A DNA stretch of 64,000 nucleotides, taken from NCBI RefSeq assembly GCF_000331025.1, contig NC_020055.1, positions 2,637,370-2,701,369 of the forward strand, read 5' to 3'. Position 1 is the first letter of the stretch, and every line of letters starts with the position of its first letter. The notes under the pieces are model-generated. The model was given only the letters and a program-made list of their open reading frames with translations. It ran no database searches and was not told where the DNA came from. The stretch is from Maridesulfovibrio hydrothermalis AM13 = DSM 14728 (GTDB lineage Bacteria; Desulfobacterota; Desulfovibrionia; Desulfovibrionales; Desulfovibrionaceae). Shown here piece after piece: positions 1 to 7,685 of the stretch. The translations under genes and the position numbers were made by a program.

Positions 1-1
1 T

Positions 2-391
2 CATGGTGGAATCGCTTACATTATCCGGTTCATAGGTAAACTTACCCGCGGAACCAAATCCACCAGAGCCGGCGAATTCAGCATCGGTGCACTTTCGGTC
101 TTTTCAGATCTGTGTACCGCAAACAATACTGTTGCCATCATCCTCACCGGAGGCATGGCAAAGGAAATTGCTGAAAGCCATAACGTTGATCCACGCCGCA
201 GTGCGAGTTTGCTGGATATCTTTTCCTGCATTGTTCAGGGACTTATTCCTTATGGCGCACAGGTGCTTCTTGCCGGATCAATATCCGGCCTTTCTCCGTT
301 GGAAATTATTGGAAATATGCACTATTGTTTCATTCTCGCAATTGTGGCAGTGCTGAGTATAATCACCGGATTTCCAAGGATTAAGAAATAG
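2..391 (+). CDS. NhaC-type Na+/H+ antiporter, C-terminal part (partial)
   Basis: Open at the left edge; about 129 residues remain, beginning HGGIAYIIRFIGKL. Hydrophobic segments (around FSIGALSVFSDL, IVQGLIPYGAQVLLAGSIS and HYCFILAIVAVLSIITGF) and a polar TANNTVAI stretch fit the last membrane helices of an NhaC-family cation/proton antiporter in the inner membrane. Methionines at 87 and 155 are internal, because the frame is open and family-like upstream of both. It is followed by a strong terminator at 440. Assignment to the NhaC superfamily is fairly secure from pattern; the transported ion cannot be told from this fragment. Confidence 0.75.
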   Translation, partial: HGGIAYIIRFIGKLTRGTKSTRAGEFSIGALSVFSDLCTANNTVAIILTGGMAKEIAESHNVDPRRSASLLDIFSCIVQGLIPYGAQVLLAGSISGLSPLEIIGNMHYCFILAIVAVLSIITGFPRIKK

Positions 392-439
392 TTGAATTGA
401 ATGCTGTATTCTTTTTGGTTGCTGCATTTTATCTAAAAC

Positions 440-482
440 AAAAACGGCCGCTGTTTGTAATTACAAGCAGCGGCCGTTTTTT
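440..482 (+). terminator. Rho-independent terminator after the antiporter gene
   Basis: Long GC-rich inverted repeat (CGGCCGCTG ... CAGCGGCCG, extended by TTGTAATTACAA in the centre) flanked by A-run and T-run. It sits between the antiporter and the convergent DUF190 gene, so it may work in both directions. Confidence 0.85.
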
Positions 483-550
483 GTTCAATTTCAAGACAGG
501 TCGGTATTATTTGAATGTCCTGTTCTGTTTTGCTATCATTAGTGAGTAGG

Positions 551-904
551 TTATTTCTTTTTACCTTCACGGTGTTTGTGAAGGATAATGTTTACTTCAT
601 CAGTTGTTACCAACCCTTCGGTCATGTGTTCATTTAAGAAGTTCACGAAAGTTTCAATTTTATCGGAAGTGTCTACTATCTCAATGATTAGGGGCAGATC
701 TTCCGATAATCGGAGAATGGAAGTGGTGCGAACCTGACTGTTCACGCCGTATCCCATAACGCCTCTGTAAACCGATGCTCCGGCGAGACCTTGCTTACGT
801 GCTTCTTCCACGATGACTTCAAACAGAGGGCGATGCTTGATACGGTTTTCTTCACCTGTATAGATTTTGAGCCTTACAGCTTTTTCGGGTAGAGTCATAA
901 GCAT
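551..904 (-). CDS. DUF190 PII-like protein paired with CrcB
   Basis: 117 residues, the usual size of DUF190 proteins, which have a ferredoxin-like fold resembling PII signalling proteins. Recognisable features are the N-terminal LKIYTGEENR strand, the GASVYRGVMGYG turn and the IIEIVDTSDKIETF segment. It lies 24 bases downstream of crcB on the same strand, a pairing common in bacteria, so a regulatory or accessory role for the fluoride channel is inferred. No ligand or enzymatic residues can be assigned from the sequence. Confidence 0.85.
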   Translation of the reverse strand: MLMTLPEKAVRLKIYTGEENRIKHRPLFEVIVEEARKQGLAGASVYRGVMGYGVNSQVRTTSILRLSEDLPLIIEIVDTSDKIETFVNFLNEHMTEGLVTTDEVNIILHKHREGKKK

Positions 905-928
905 TCTCCATTGTTATATTTATTAAAA

Positions 929-1309
929 TCAGGAAACTATCAATCGTCCGAGAGCAAGTCCTGCAATTACGCAAACAAAGCCTAATGCGCTTTGTCCACC
1001 AATATTGAGGGCTGCCATCGGCCATTGTCCTGATTTAATTAAGGTTGTTGTTTCGAACATATAAGTTGAAAATGTTGTGAATGCGCCCATAAACCCGGTC
1101 AGAATCATGAGTCTCATTTCAGGGGACAGGCCTAGGCGGTCTTCAAATGTACCGGTTACCAGACCAAATAGCAGACAGCCGAGCATATTGACCGTAAACG
1201 TACCTGCCGGAAATGAAGTATCAAACATTCGTTGCGCTGCGCCGGATACAACGTATCGGCACAATGTGCCGGCAGCTCCGCCTGCTGCTATATAGAAATA
1301 TTTTTGCAT
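929..1309 (-). CDS. crcB: Fluoride channel CrcB/FluC
   Basis: 126-residue four-helix membrane protein of the Fluc family, which exports fluoride passively as an antiparallel dimer. Visible motifs: GGAAGTLCRY near residues 10-19, the TVNMLGC segment around residue 40 carrying the conserved pore Asn, and GFMGAFTTFSTYMFE around residue 75, which holds the phenylalanines and the TTFST sodium-site loop. First gene of a two-gene operon with the DUF190 protein. I looked upstream for a fluoride riboswitch and could not recognise one. Confidence 0.93.
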   Translation of the reverse strand: MQKYFYIAAGGAAGTLCRYVVSGAAQRMFDTSFPAGTFTVNMLGCLLFGLVTGTFEDRLGLSPEMRLMILTGFMGAFTTFSTYMFETTTLIKSGQWPMAALNIGGQSALGFVCVIAGLALGRLIVS

Positions 1310-1491
1310 GTATTGTTCTGCCTTTGCCGGTCCTGTCGGGGGCTTGTTACTTTTTGATAAAAGATTTTAAGAATTTTCAGGCTCTTTATCGGGGATGTAC
1401 TGGCACTACCGGTCAGCTTTGTTTTTTGAAAATTCCGATTTTGAAAACATATAAAGCTCAATAACACTTCAAGCTTAGAGAGAAAAGAGAA

Positions 1492-2067
1492 ATGGCATTT
1501 GAAATTGAGTTGAAATTTTTAGACGCTGATCATGAGTCGGCTCGTAGTATAATGAAAGAGCGGGGCGGTGAATTTCTTTCCCGTCATTATGAGCGTAATG
1601 TGGTGCTGGATGATCCGGGGCGGACTTTATATAAGCGTTCTGCCTTGCTGCGGGTCAGGCAGGCGGATAAGATTACTATGACTGTTAAGCGTATTCCGGC
1701 TGATATCATTGAGGGCAAAGCCAAGGTTTATGTTGAACACGAGACTGAGGTTTCTGATTTTGATGAGACTGTTTCAGCTTTGCAGGTGCTGGGGTATGCT
1801 CCAGTTTTTCAGTATGAAAAGATTCGGGAAGAATGGAAGTTTGCCGATTGTCATATTTGTCTTGATCATTTACCATTTGGCCTGTTTATTGAGATAGAAG
1901 GGGCGGAAGATGAAATTTTAGCCTGTGCTGATTTGCTCAGGCTTAAGGAGGCAGATTCCTGCAAAAAAACTTATCATGAACTTAATAGAGATTACCGTGC
2001 CCGAAACGGTCTTGAATATGATGAAAATTTTGTGTTCGCTCCTGATGAAGTGAAGGATTTGTTGTAA
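1492..2067 (+). CDS. CYTH-domain phosphohydrolase or class IV adenylate cyclase
   Basis: 191 residues with the CYTH signature ExExK at residues 4-8 (EIELK), then alternating charged beta strands (RVRQADKITMTVKR, EHETEVSDFDE, REEWKF, FIEIEGAED) typical of the triphosphate tunnel fold. Family members hydrolyse inorganic or thiamine triphosphate or make cAMP; sequence alone does not separate these. The length and single domain resemble class IV adenylate cyclases and thiamine-triphosphatase-like proteins. GAGAGAAAAGAG lies just before the ATG. Monocistronic, divergent from crcB. Confidence 0.85.
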   Translation: MAFEIELKFLDADHESARSIMKERGGEFLSRHYERNVVLDDPGRTLYKRSALLRVRQADKITMTVKRIPADIIEGKAKVYVEHETEVSDFDETVSALQVLGYAPVFQYEKIREEWKFADCHICLDHLPFGLFIEIEGAEDEILACADLLRLKEADSCKKTYHELNRDYRARNGLEYDENFVFAPDEVKDLL

Positions 2068-2197
2068 ATTTATTTATATTTACCACATGTTAAGATGGAA
2101 AGTTTGAAAAAATAATCAATTCTTTCTCGACAGGTGGGGAAATTGTTCTTATTGTTAAATATAATCAAACATATAAAAATTAAAACTATACGAAGAA

Positions 2198-2506
2198 ATG
2201 CCTGAATACATAGAAGAATTTGAATCAGATGTGTTGTTTGAGAACGAATTGAAAGAGCCTCGGAAATTTCGGGTGCTTTTGCATAATGATGATTACACTT
2301 CCATGGAATTCGTCATAGCTGTGCTCATACAGGTTTTTAGAAAAACTGAAGAGGAATCCACAGAGATCATGCTCAAGGTCCATAATGACGGGGTCGGAGT
2401 TTGTGGAGTTTATACAGCCGAAATTGCTGAAACACGCGTTGAAATGGTAAGGCAGCTTGCGCAGCAAGCGGGCTATCCGCTGAAATGCACAATCGAAGAG
2501 GTCTAG
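2198..2506 (+). CDS. clpS: ClpS, adaptor of the ClpAP protease
   Basis: 102 residues. ClpS binds N-degron substrates and hands them to ClpA. The substrate pocket is visible: HNDDYTSMEFV at residues 29-39 and the VHNDGVG turn with His62, so Asp31, Asp32 and His62 correspond to the known N-degron contacts. The acidic N-terminal tail (residues 1-20) is the part that enters the ClpA pore in characterised ClpS. Stop and clpA start are separated by one base, so the two are translationally coupled. Confidence 0.95.
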   Translation: MPEYIEEFESDVLFENELKEPRKFRVLLHNDDYTSMEFVIAVLIQVFRKTEEESTEIMLKVHNDGVGVCGVYTAEIAETRVEMVRQLAQQAGYPLKCTIEEV

Positions 2507-2507
2507 T

Positions 2508-4841
2508 ATGCTCAGCAAAGCTTTGGAACAAGCTCTGACTTCTGCGGTTAATGAAGTCAGGCTCAGAAATCATGAATATCTCACTCTTGAACATCTTCTT
2601 TATGCAATCATTCAGGAAGATGTCGGAGCGGATGTTCTCGCTGGTTGCGGGGCAGACCTGATAAAGCTCAAGAGTCAGCTTGAACGTTTTTTTGATGAAA
2701 ATCTCGACCCTCTTCCCAGCGGAGTGGATACTGAAGTTATCCAGACTCTAGGTGTAAGGCGGGTTTTGCAAAGAGCTATCTGGCAGAAAAAAGCTGCCGG
2801 AAAAGATGTTGTTGAAGTCGGTGATGTTGTTGCCGCTATGTTCGAAGAAGAAGACTCCTATGCAGTCTATTTCATGAAAACCCACAACATTTCCAGACTT
2901 GATGTGCTCGATTATATTTCTCATGCTATGAGTGAAAATGACTGGTCCGAAGGACTCGATATCAGTGCCAGCCCTAAATCCGGCAGAAGTGCTCCGGCCG
3001 GCCCCGGACAGGCCGGTAATACCGGAAATTCCGGTAAGCCCAAAGATGAGAAGCAATCACCGCTTGAAGAGTTTACAACCAACCTTACTGAACGTGCCAG
3101 AGACGGGAAAATTGATCCGCTCATCGGACGCGATAATGAGATTGAAAGAACTTTGCAGGTGCTTGCGCGCAGACGCAAGAATAATCCGATTTTTGTCGGC
3201 GATCCCGGCGTGGGTAAAACCGCAATGGCCGAAGGTCTTGCCTTAGCTATTGCCAAGGATAATATTCCCGAGTCTTTTAAAGATACGGATGTATACGCCC
3301 TTGATATGGGCGCATTGCTGGCCGGAACCAAATATCGCGGAGATTTCGAATCCCGCCTGAAAGGTGTTCTGGCACAGCTTAAGCATCATAAAGGTTCAGT
3401 GCTTTTTGTAGATGAAATTCATACTATAGTAGGGGCCGGAGCTGTCAGCGGTGGATCGATGGATGCCTCAAACATCCTCAAGCCGTTCCTTGCTTCGGGT
3501 GATATCCGTTGTATCGGTGCTACTACTTATGAAGAGTACAAGAATCATTTTGAAAAGGATCGTGCACTTTCCCGCAGATTTCAGAAAATTGATATAAGTG
3601 AACCTTCTGTTGAGGAGACAATTGAGATTCTCAAAGGACTCAAGCCTTATTACGAAGAGCATCATCATGTTGTTTATTCTCCCTCGGCAATAAAAGCCGC
3701 AGCTGAGCTTGCGGCAAGGCATATCAATGAACGTTTTATGCCTGATAAAGCCATTGACGTGATTGACGAGGCCGGAGCATTTTACGGTCTCAGCCAGCGT
3801 AAGCGCAAGGGGGATCGTATTCTGGTTTCTGATGTGGAGAAGGTTATTTCGAAGATGGCCCGCATCCCGACACGCCGGATTACGATGTCTGACCGGACCC
3901 GTTTGCAGGAGCTTGATACTAATCTCAAGTCCGTTGTTTTCGGGCAGGATGAAGCGGTTAATCTGATCACCAAAGCTATTCTGCGTTCAAGGGCGGGTAT
4001 GAAGCAGGTCGGAAGACCTACCGGATCTTTCCTGCTTACCGGTCCGACCGGCGTTGGTAAAACCGAACTTGCAAGGCAGCTCGCCTCAACTATGGGGGTT
4101 CATTTCATACGTTTTGATATGAGTGAATATATGGAGAAGCACGCGGTTGCTCGTTTAATCGGAGCGCCTCCGGGCTATGTAGGATTTGATCAGGGTGGAC
4201 TGCTTACCGAAGGTGTACGTAAGAATCCACATTGTGTAATTCTTTTCGATGAAATTGAAAAAGCACATCCTGACGTATTCAACATTTTGTTGCAGGTGAT
4301 GGATTATGCCACACTAACTGACAACAACGGACGTAAAGCCGATTTCAGGCACACAGTGCTGCTCATGACCTCCAACGCCGGAGCGCGTGAGATGGTCAAA
4401 GGCGGAATAGGATTCGGGGCCAGCATGCAGGGCGTTGAAGATAAAGGACGCAGTGTCAAAGCTATTGAAAAAGTATTCAGCCCCGAGTTCCGCAACAGGC
4501 TTGATGCCATTGTACCGTTCAATTCGCTGCAAATCGAGATCATGGAAATGATCGCTGAGAAGTTCGTAAAAGAGCTTAATACGCAGTTAATTGATAACAA
4601 GGTAATAGTTGAAATTGACAAAAAAGCCAGACACTGGCTGGCTGAGCATGGTCATGATCCAGCTTATGGAGCACGGCCTATGGCGCGGCTGATTCAGACT
4701 TCCATCAAGGATGAAATTGCAGACGAAATCCTGTTCGGAAAGCTGGTCAAGGGGGGAACGGTTGTTGTCTCCACCAGACATGATAAGAATAAAGGCGAAG
4801 AAGTATTGAGCTTTAAATTCAAGACTGCCAGCAAGAAATAA
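2508..4841 (+). CDS. clpA: ClpA, AAA+ unfoldase of ClpAP
   Basis: 777 residues, standard ClpA length. The N-terminal Clp_N repeat domain (about 1-145) is followed by a Gly/Pro/Ser-rich linker (about 150-185). AAA domain 1 has Walker A GDPGVGKT at 231-238 and AAA domain 2 has GPTGVGKT near 511. There is no ClpB-type middle coiled coil. The IGFG tripeptide region in domain 2 (GGIGFGASM) matches the loop that docks ClpP. ClpP itself is not in this window. Co-transcribed with clpS and closed by the terminator at 4861. Confidence 0.96.
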   Translation: MLSKALEQALTSAVNEVRLRNHEYLTLEHLLYAIIQEDVGADVLAGCGADLIKLKSQLERFFDENLDPLPSGVDTEVIQTLGVRRVLQRAIWQKKAAGKDVVEVGDVVAAMFEEEDSYAVYFMKTHNISRLDVLDYISHAMSENDWSEGLDISASPKSGRSAPAGPGQAGNTGNSGKPKDEKQSPLEEFTTNLTERARDGKIDPLIGRDNEIERTLQVLARRRKNNPIFVGDPGVGKTAMAEGLALAIAKDNIPESFKDTDVYALDMGALLAGTKYRGDFESRLKGVLAQLKHHKGSVLFVDEIHTIVGAGAVSGGSMDASNILKPFLASGDIRCIGATTYEEYKNHFEKDRALSRRFQKIDISEPSVEETIEILKGLKPYYEEHHHVVYSPSAIKAAAELAARHINERFMPDKAIDVIDEAGAFYGLSQRKRKGDRILVSDVEKVISKMARIPTRRITMSDRTRLQELDTNLKSVVFGQDEAVNLITKAILRSRAGMKQVGRPTGSFLLTGPTGVGKTELARQLASTMGVHFIRFDMSEYMEKHAVARLIGAPPGYVGFDQGGLLTEGVRKNPHCVILFDEIEKAHPDVFNILLQVMDYATLTDNNGRKADFRHTVLLMTSNAGAREMVKGGIGFGASMQGVEDKGRSVKAIEKVFSPEFRNRLDAIVPFNSLQIEIMEMIAEKFVKELNTQLIDNKVIVEIDKKARHWLAEHGHDPAYGARPMARLIQTSIKDEIADEILFGKLVKGGTVVVSTRHDKNKGEEVLSFKFKTASKK

Positions 4842-4860
4842 ATTATCACTACGGCTGTTA

Positions 4861-4900
4861 AAGCGGAGAAACTTTTTAATAAGTTTCTCCGCTTTTTTTA
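4861..4900 (+). terminator. Terminator of clpSA
   Basis: Perfect 14-bp stem AAGCGGAGAAACTT / AAGTTTCTCCGCTT with a six-base loop, followed by a T-run. It lies 20 bases after the clpA stop. Confidence 0.9.
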
Positions 4901-4920
4901 TTTAATGTGCTTCGCGCTAT

Positions 4921-4990
4921 TGGTCAGATGATTTCGCCTCCGGCGGGCAGAAGGGCTAAGCCCCTCTGCACTCCCTACCGGGGTGATGCT
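4921..4990. repeat. GC-rich intergenic hairpin element, possible dispersed repeat
   Basis: A block much richer in GC than its AT-rich surroundings. It contains GCCTCCGGCGGG, then a hairpin CAGAAGGGCT-AAGCCCCTCTG, then CCCTACCGGGG. It resembles the palindromic intergenic elements that recur in Desulfovibrio genomes (from memory, not searched). No coding potential. Confidence 0.4.
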
Positions 4991-5122
4991 TTTTTTAATA
5001 TGGCTTTTGGGGGTGTAATTCCCCATTTTTAAGTATTGACTCTTGTATTTTAATATAGTTAGTTGAATTATATGTTTATGAGCATTTTCTAATTGTTGTG
5101 TTGTCTTTTTGAGAGTTGATGA

Positions 5123-6697
5123 ATGCGAGGGGGCTTTGTGTATAAAATTTTTGAAGATTTGATTGAGATGCCTGTCACTGTGTGGAGTTGGTTTATAAAA
5201 TTGGATACAGGTCTTAAGTTTGCTTTTATAACTTTAGTATTAACCGCAATACCCGTTGCCGTAATGGCGTGTAATTTTTTGCTTAGTCGCAAAAAAAATA
5301 AGCAAGATCTTACTTCTGATACTTTAGCAGAAAAGCTTTATGATAAACTAGACCAAGCTCAACAAAGTCTTCAATCTAAAGATGAAGAGATTCGTGGTTT
5401 AAAAGATGCTATTGAAGGCTTGCGCGATTTGGAAGAACAGAGTGAAACAGCCAAGCTTGCTGCTGATGCAGAAAAACAACTTCAAGAAGGAAATACTGAC
5501 TTAGCAAAAGCACTTTTTCGTCAAGTAGCACAAAATAGTGTAAAAAAAGGTAAAGAGGTCGCAGCTACAGAATTTGAAAAAGCAGCTCAAGCATATCGCC
5601 GCTTAGGAGCTTTGGCATATTTAGATAATACTCATGAAGCCCTCGAAGCATATCAAGAAGCAGTAAAGCTTGATACCCAAAATGCGGATGGCTGGAATAG
5701 TCTTGGTCATATATTATTAAGAATCGGGGAACTTGATAAGGCTGGGGAAGCTTATAAGAGGGTACTAAGTATTGGCGAGTCGCAGACTGATACCGAGATT
5801 ATTGCAGTAGCTTACGGCAACCTCGGCGTAATTCGTCAAACTCAGGGCGACCTTGCGGGGGCGGAAGATTTTTATCGCAAATCTTTGAAGATTAATGAAG
5901 AGTTGGGCCGCAAAGAAGGGATGGCTAATCAGTACGGCAACCTCGGCAACATTCGTCAAACTCAGGGCGACCTTGCGGGGGCGGAAGATTTTTATCGCAA
6001 ATCTTTGAAGATTAATGAAGAGTTGGGCCGCAAAGAAGGGATGGCTAATCAGTACGGCAACCTCGGCATAATTCGTGCTACTCAGGGCGACCTTGCGGGG
6101 GCGGAAGATTTTTATCGCAAATCTTTGACGATTAATGAAGAGTTGGGCCGCAAAGAAGGGATGGCCGCAGATTACGGCAACCTCGGCGTAATTCGTAAAA
6201 CTCAGGGCGACCTTGCGGGGGCGGAAGATTTTTATCGCAAATCTTTGAAGATTAATGAAGAGTTGGGCCGCAAAGAAGGGATGGCCGCAGCTTACGGCAA
6301 CCTCGGCAACATTCGTGCTACTCAGGGCGACCTTGCGGGGGCGGAAGATTTTTATCGCAAATCCTTGAAGATTAATGAAGAGTTGGGCTGCAAAGAAGGC
6401 ATGGCGAATCTGTACGGCAACCTCGGCATAATTCGTCAAACTCAGGGCGACCTTGCGGGGGCGGAAGATTTTTATCGCAAATCTTTGAAGATTAATGAAG
6501 AGTTGGGCCGCAAAGAAGGGATGGCCGCAGATTACGGCAACCTCGGTGTAATTCGTAAAACTCAGGGCGACCTTGCGGAGGCGGAAGATTTGTGGTTAAA
6601 ATCTCTTAATCTTTACAAACAGATCGGTGCTGCTCCTATGATTGATAAAGTACAGGGATGGCTTGATGAACTTACTGATGCCAAGGGCAATAAGTAA
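5123..6697 (+). CDS. Membrane-anchored TPR protein with near-identical tandem repeats
   Basis: 524 residues. One transmembrane helix at about 30-54, then a charged coiled coil (about 60-115, EKLYDKLDQAQQSLQSKDEE), then degenerate TPRs (about 115-230). After that come six almost identical 40-residue TPR units plus a seventh that diverges after its first half (from residue 231), each like YGNLGxIRxTQGDLAGAEDF. The topology suggests a short N-terminus outside and a large cytoplasmic scaffold, but orientation is inferred. An alternative GTG start at 5138 has a better-placed GAGG and would drop five residues. The gene is alone between two hairpin elements and has an AT-rich leader. TPRs bind protein partners; the partner is unknown and no enzymatic domain is visible. 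Confidence 0.85.
   Translation: MRGGFVYKIFEDLIEMPVTVWSWFIKLDTGLKFAFITLVLTAIPVAVMACNFLLSRKKNKQDLTSDTLAEKLYDKLDQAQQSLQSKDEEIRGLKDAIEGLRDLEEQSETAKLAADAEKQLQEGNTDLAKALFRQVAQNSVKKGKEVAATEFEKAAQAYRRLGALAYLDNTHEALEAYQEAVKLDTQNADGWNSLGHILLRIGELDKAGEAYKRVLSIGESQTDTEIIAVAYGNLGVIRQTQGDLAGAEDFYRKSLKINEELGRKEGMANQYGNLGNIRQTQGDLAGAEDFYRKSLKINEELGRKEGMANQYGNLGIIRATQGDLAGAEDFYRKSLTINEELGRKEGMAADYGNLGVIRKTQGDLAGAEDFYRKSLKINEELGRKEGMAAAYGNLGNIRATQGDLAGAEDFYRKSLKINEELGCKEGMANLYGNLGIIRQTQGDLAGAEDFYRKSLKINEELGRKEGMAADYGNLGVIRKTQGDLAEAEDLWLKSLNLYKQIGAAPMIDKVQGWLDELTDAKGNK
5813..6652 (+). repeat. Tandem 120-bp repeats inside the TPR gene
   Basis: Units begin at 5813, 5933, 6053, 6173, 6293, 6413 and 6533; the seventh diverges after about 70 bases. 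Units 1 and 2 differ at 3 of 120 bases, all in one codon. Differences concentrate in codons 6, 9, 39 and 40; silent changes are few. Codon 6 runs Val, Asn, Ile, Val, Asn, Ile, Val, a 360-bp higher-order period. The length is a multiple of three, so gain or loss of units keeps the frame. Confidence 0.97.
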
Positions 6698-6732
6698 GTT
6701 ACTTCGATAAATTTCATATATCAAAAACGAGT

Positions 6733-6777
6733 AAGCGTGATAGTCAGTCTTTCTGGACTGGATATCACGCTTTTTTT
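6733..6777 (+). terminator. Terminator of the TPR gene
   Basis: Stem AAGCGTGATA / TATCACGCTT, extended inside by imperfect CAGTC/GACTG pairing, followed by a run of seven T. It begins 35 bases after the stop codon. Confidence 0.88.
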
Positions 6778-6820
6778 ATTGCAAAGCCAAGCTGTAGCCT
6801 GACTTTATTAAAAGTTTTTT

Positions 6821-6859
6821 GGAGTCTTGAACCTTTTTTCAAAAAAGGTTCAAGACTCC
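6821..6859. repeat. Perfect 19-bp inverted repeat with a one-base centre
   Basis: GGAGTCTTGAACCTTTTTT and its exact complement are separated by a single C. It lies between the convergent TPR gene and cheZ and is followed by GGAGGC. Neither side has a proper T-tract right after the stem, so it does not look like an ordinary terminator. It resembles dispersed intergenic palindromes of Desulfovibrio genomes (recollection, not searched). Confidence 0.7.
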
Positions 6860-6896
6860 GGAGGCAAAAATCTGTTAATCTTAAACAAATAAGCTG

Positions 6897-7634
6897 CTAC
6901 AAGCCGAGTGAGGCAAGTAGGTCGTCTACATTGTTTTGATCTGCTTTTTCGGTAGGCCCTTTAAGGTCGCTCATTTTGCTTTGCGTTTCTTTGTCAAGCT
7001 GCTCCAGCGATTTTTCCGGTGCTTCTTCACGTGCTTTGATTTTCAGCCCTGTGGACATGTAGAGATCGAGCACTATTTTTTCGACACTTTTGATGGTGTC
7101 GATGATAATCTTGATACGCTGTCCGGTCAGATCCTGAAAGGACAGGGTGGTCATGATGGTCATAAGGTCTTCGCTGAGGGTGCTGTTTATTTCACTAAGT
7201 TTGACACGCTGCTCTTTTTTTACACCGCCGGACTCAAAAGATTTGATGATATCGATCAATGCTAATTGCGTTTCCTGCAACTTCTCAACGATATCCATGA
7301 TTTCCTGAGTCGCTTTTTCAGTGGTGCGCATGATGGCATCAAGCTGATCGGATGCTTCAGTGAAAAGATCGTCCGGATTGCAGTCAATACAAACTTCAAC
7401 GGGGCTTTCAGTGGGGCCTTTTTTGGCTTTTGCAACTTCGTGATAGATGTCGCGCAATCCATTTTGCAGGTCGATGTTGATACGGCGGTAGAATTCACCT
7501 TCAAGCAAAGTTTTGGACATGCTCTTGGAAATTTCTTTTTGCACAGCTTCGGCGATGCTCTCTTTAAGGCTCGCGGCAAGGTCTTCGGAAACTTTTTCCA
7601 TCATCTCCCGCACTATCTGATCATCATTAGTCAC
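6897..7634 (-). CDS. cheZ: CheZ-family CheY-P phosphatase
   Basis: 245 residues, largely helical. The catalytic signature SFQDLTGQRI at 165-174 carries the Asp168 and Gln172 pair equivalent to the Asp/Gln that dephosphorylate CheY-P in characterised CheZ. The last residues, VDDLLASLGL, closely match the C-terminal CheY-binding peptide of enterobacterial CheZ. An N-terminal helix pair and the central four-helix bundle region (about 90-205) are joined to the tail by a polar linker. Last gene of the operon that starts at ileS. No cheA or cheY is in the window, so the partner response regulator is encoded elsewhere. Confidence 0.9.
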   Translation of the reverse strand: MTNDDQIVREMMEKVSEDLAASLKESIAEAVQKEISKSMSKTLLEGEFYRRINIDLQNGLRDIYHEVAKAKKGPTESPVEVCIDCNPDDLFTEASDQLDAIMRTTEKATQEIMDIVEKLQETQLALIDIIKSFESGGVKKEQRVKLSEINSTLSEDLMTIMTTLSFQDLTGQRIKIIIDTIKSVEKIVLDLYMSTGLKIKAREEAPEKSLEQLDKETQSKMSDLKGPTEKADQNNVDDLLASLGL

Positions 7635-7685
7635 TGCGCACTCCTTTGCGTTGAGTCTCTACTTCCTTGAAATTAAAAATCGGGA

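Noticed and set aside
1310-1491. Fluoride riboswitch upstream of crcB
   Set aside because: The conserved aptamer segments could not be found by eye on the minus strand; a covariance search would settle it.
5765-6439. 224-codon ORF on the minus strand inside the TPR gene
   Set aside because: It mirrors the 120-bp repeats; the plus-strand frame has clear TPR character, a ribosome site and a terminator.
5813-6652. Diversity-generating retroelement as the cause of TPR variation
   Set aside because: Such elements change adenines of a template. Here codon 6 alternates AAC, ATA and GTA, with the third base differing C/A, and no reverse transcriptase or template repeat is in the window.
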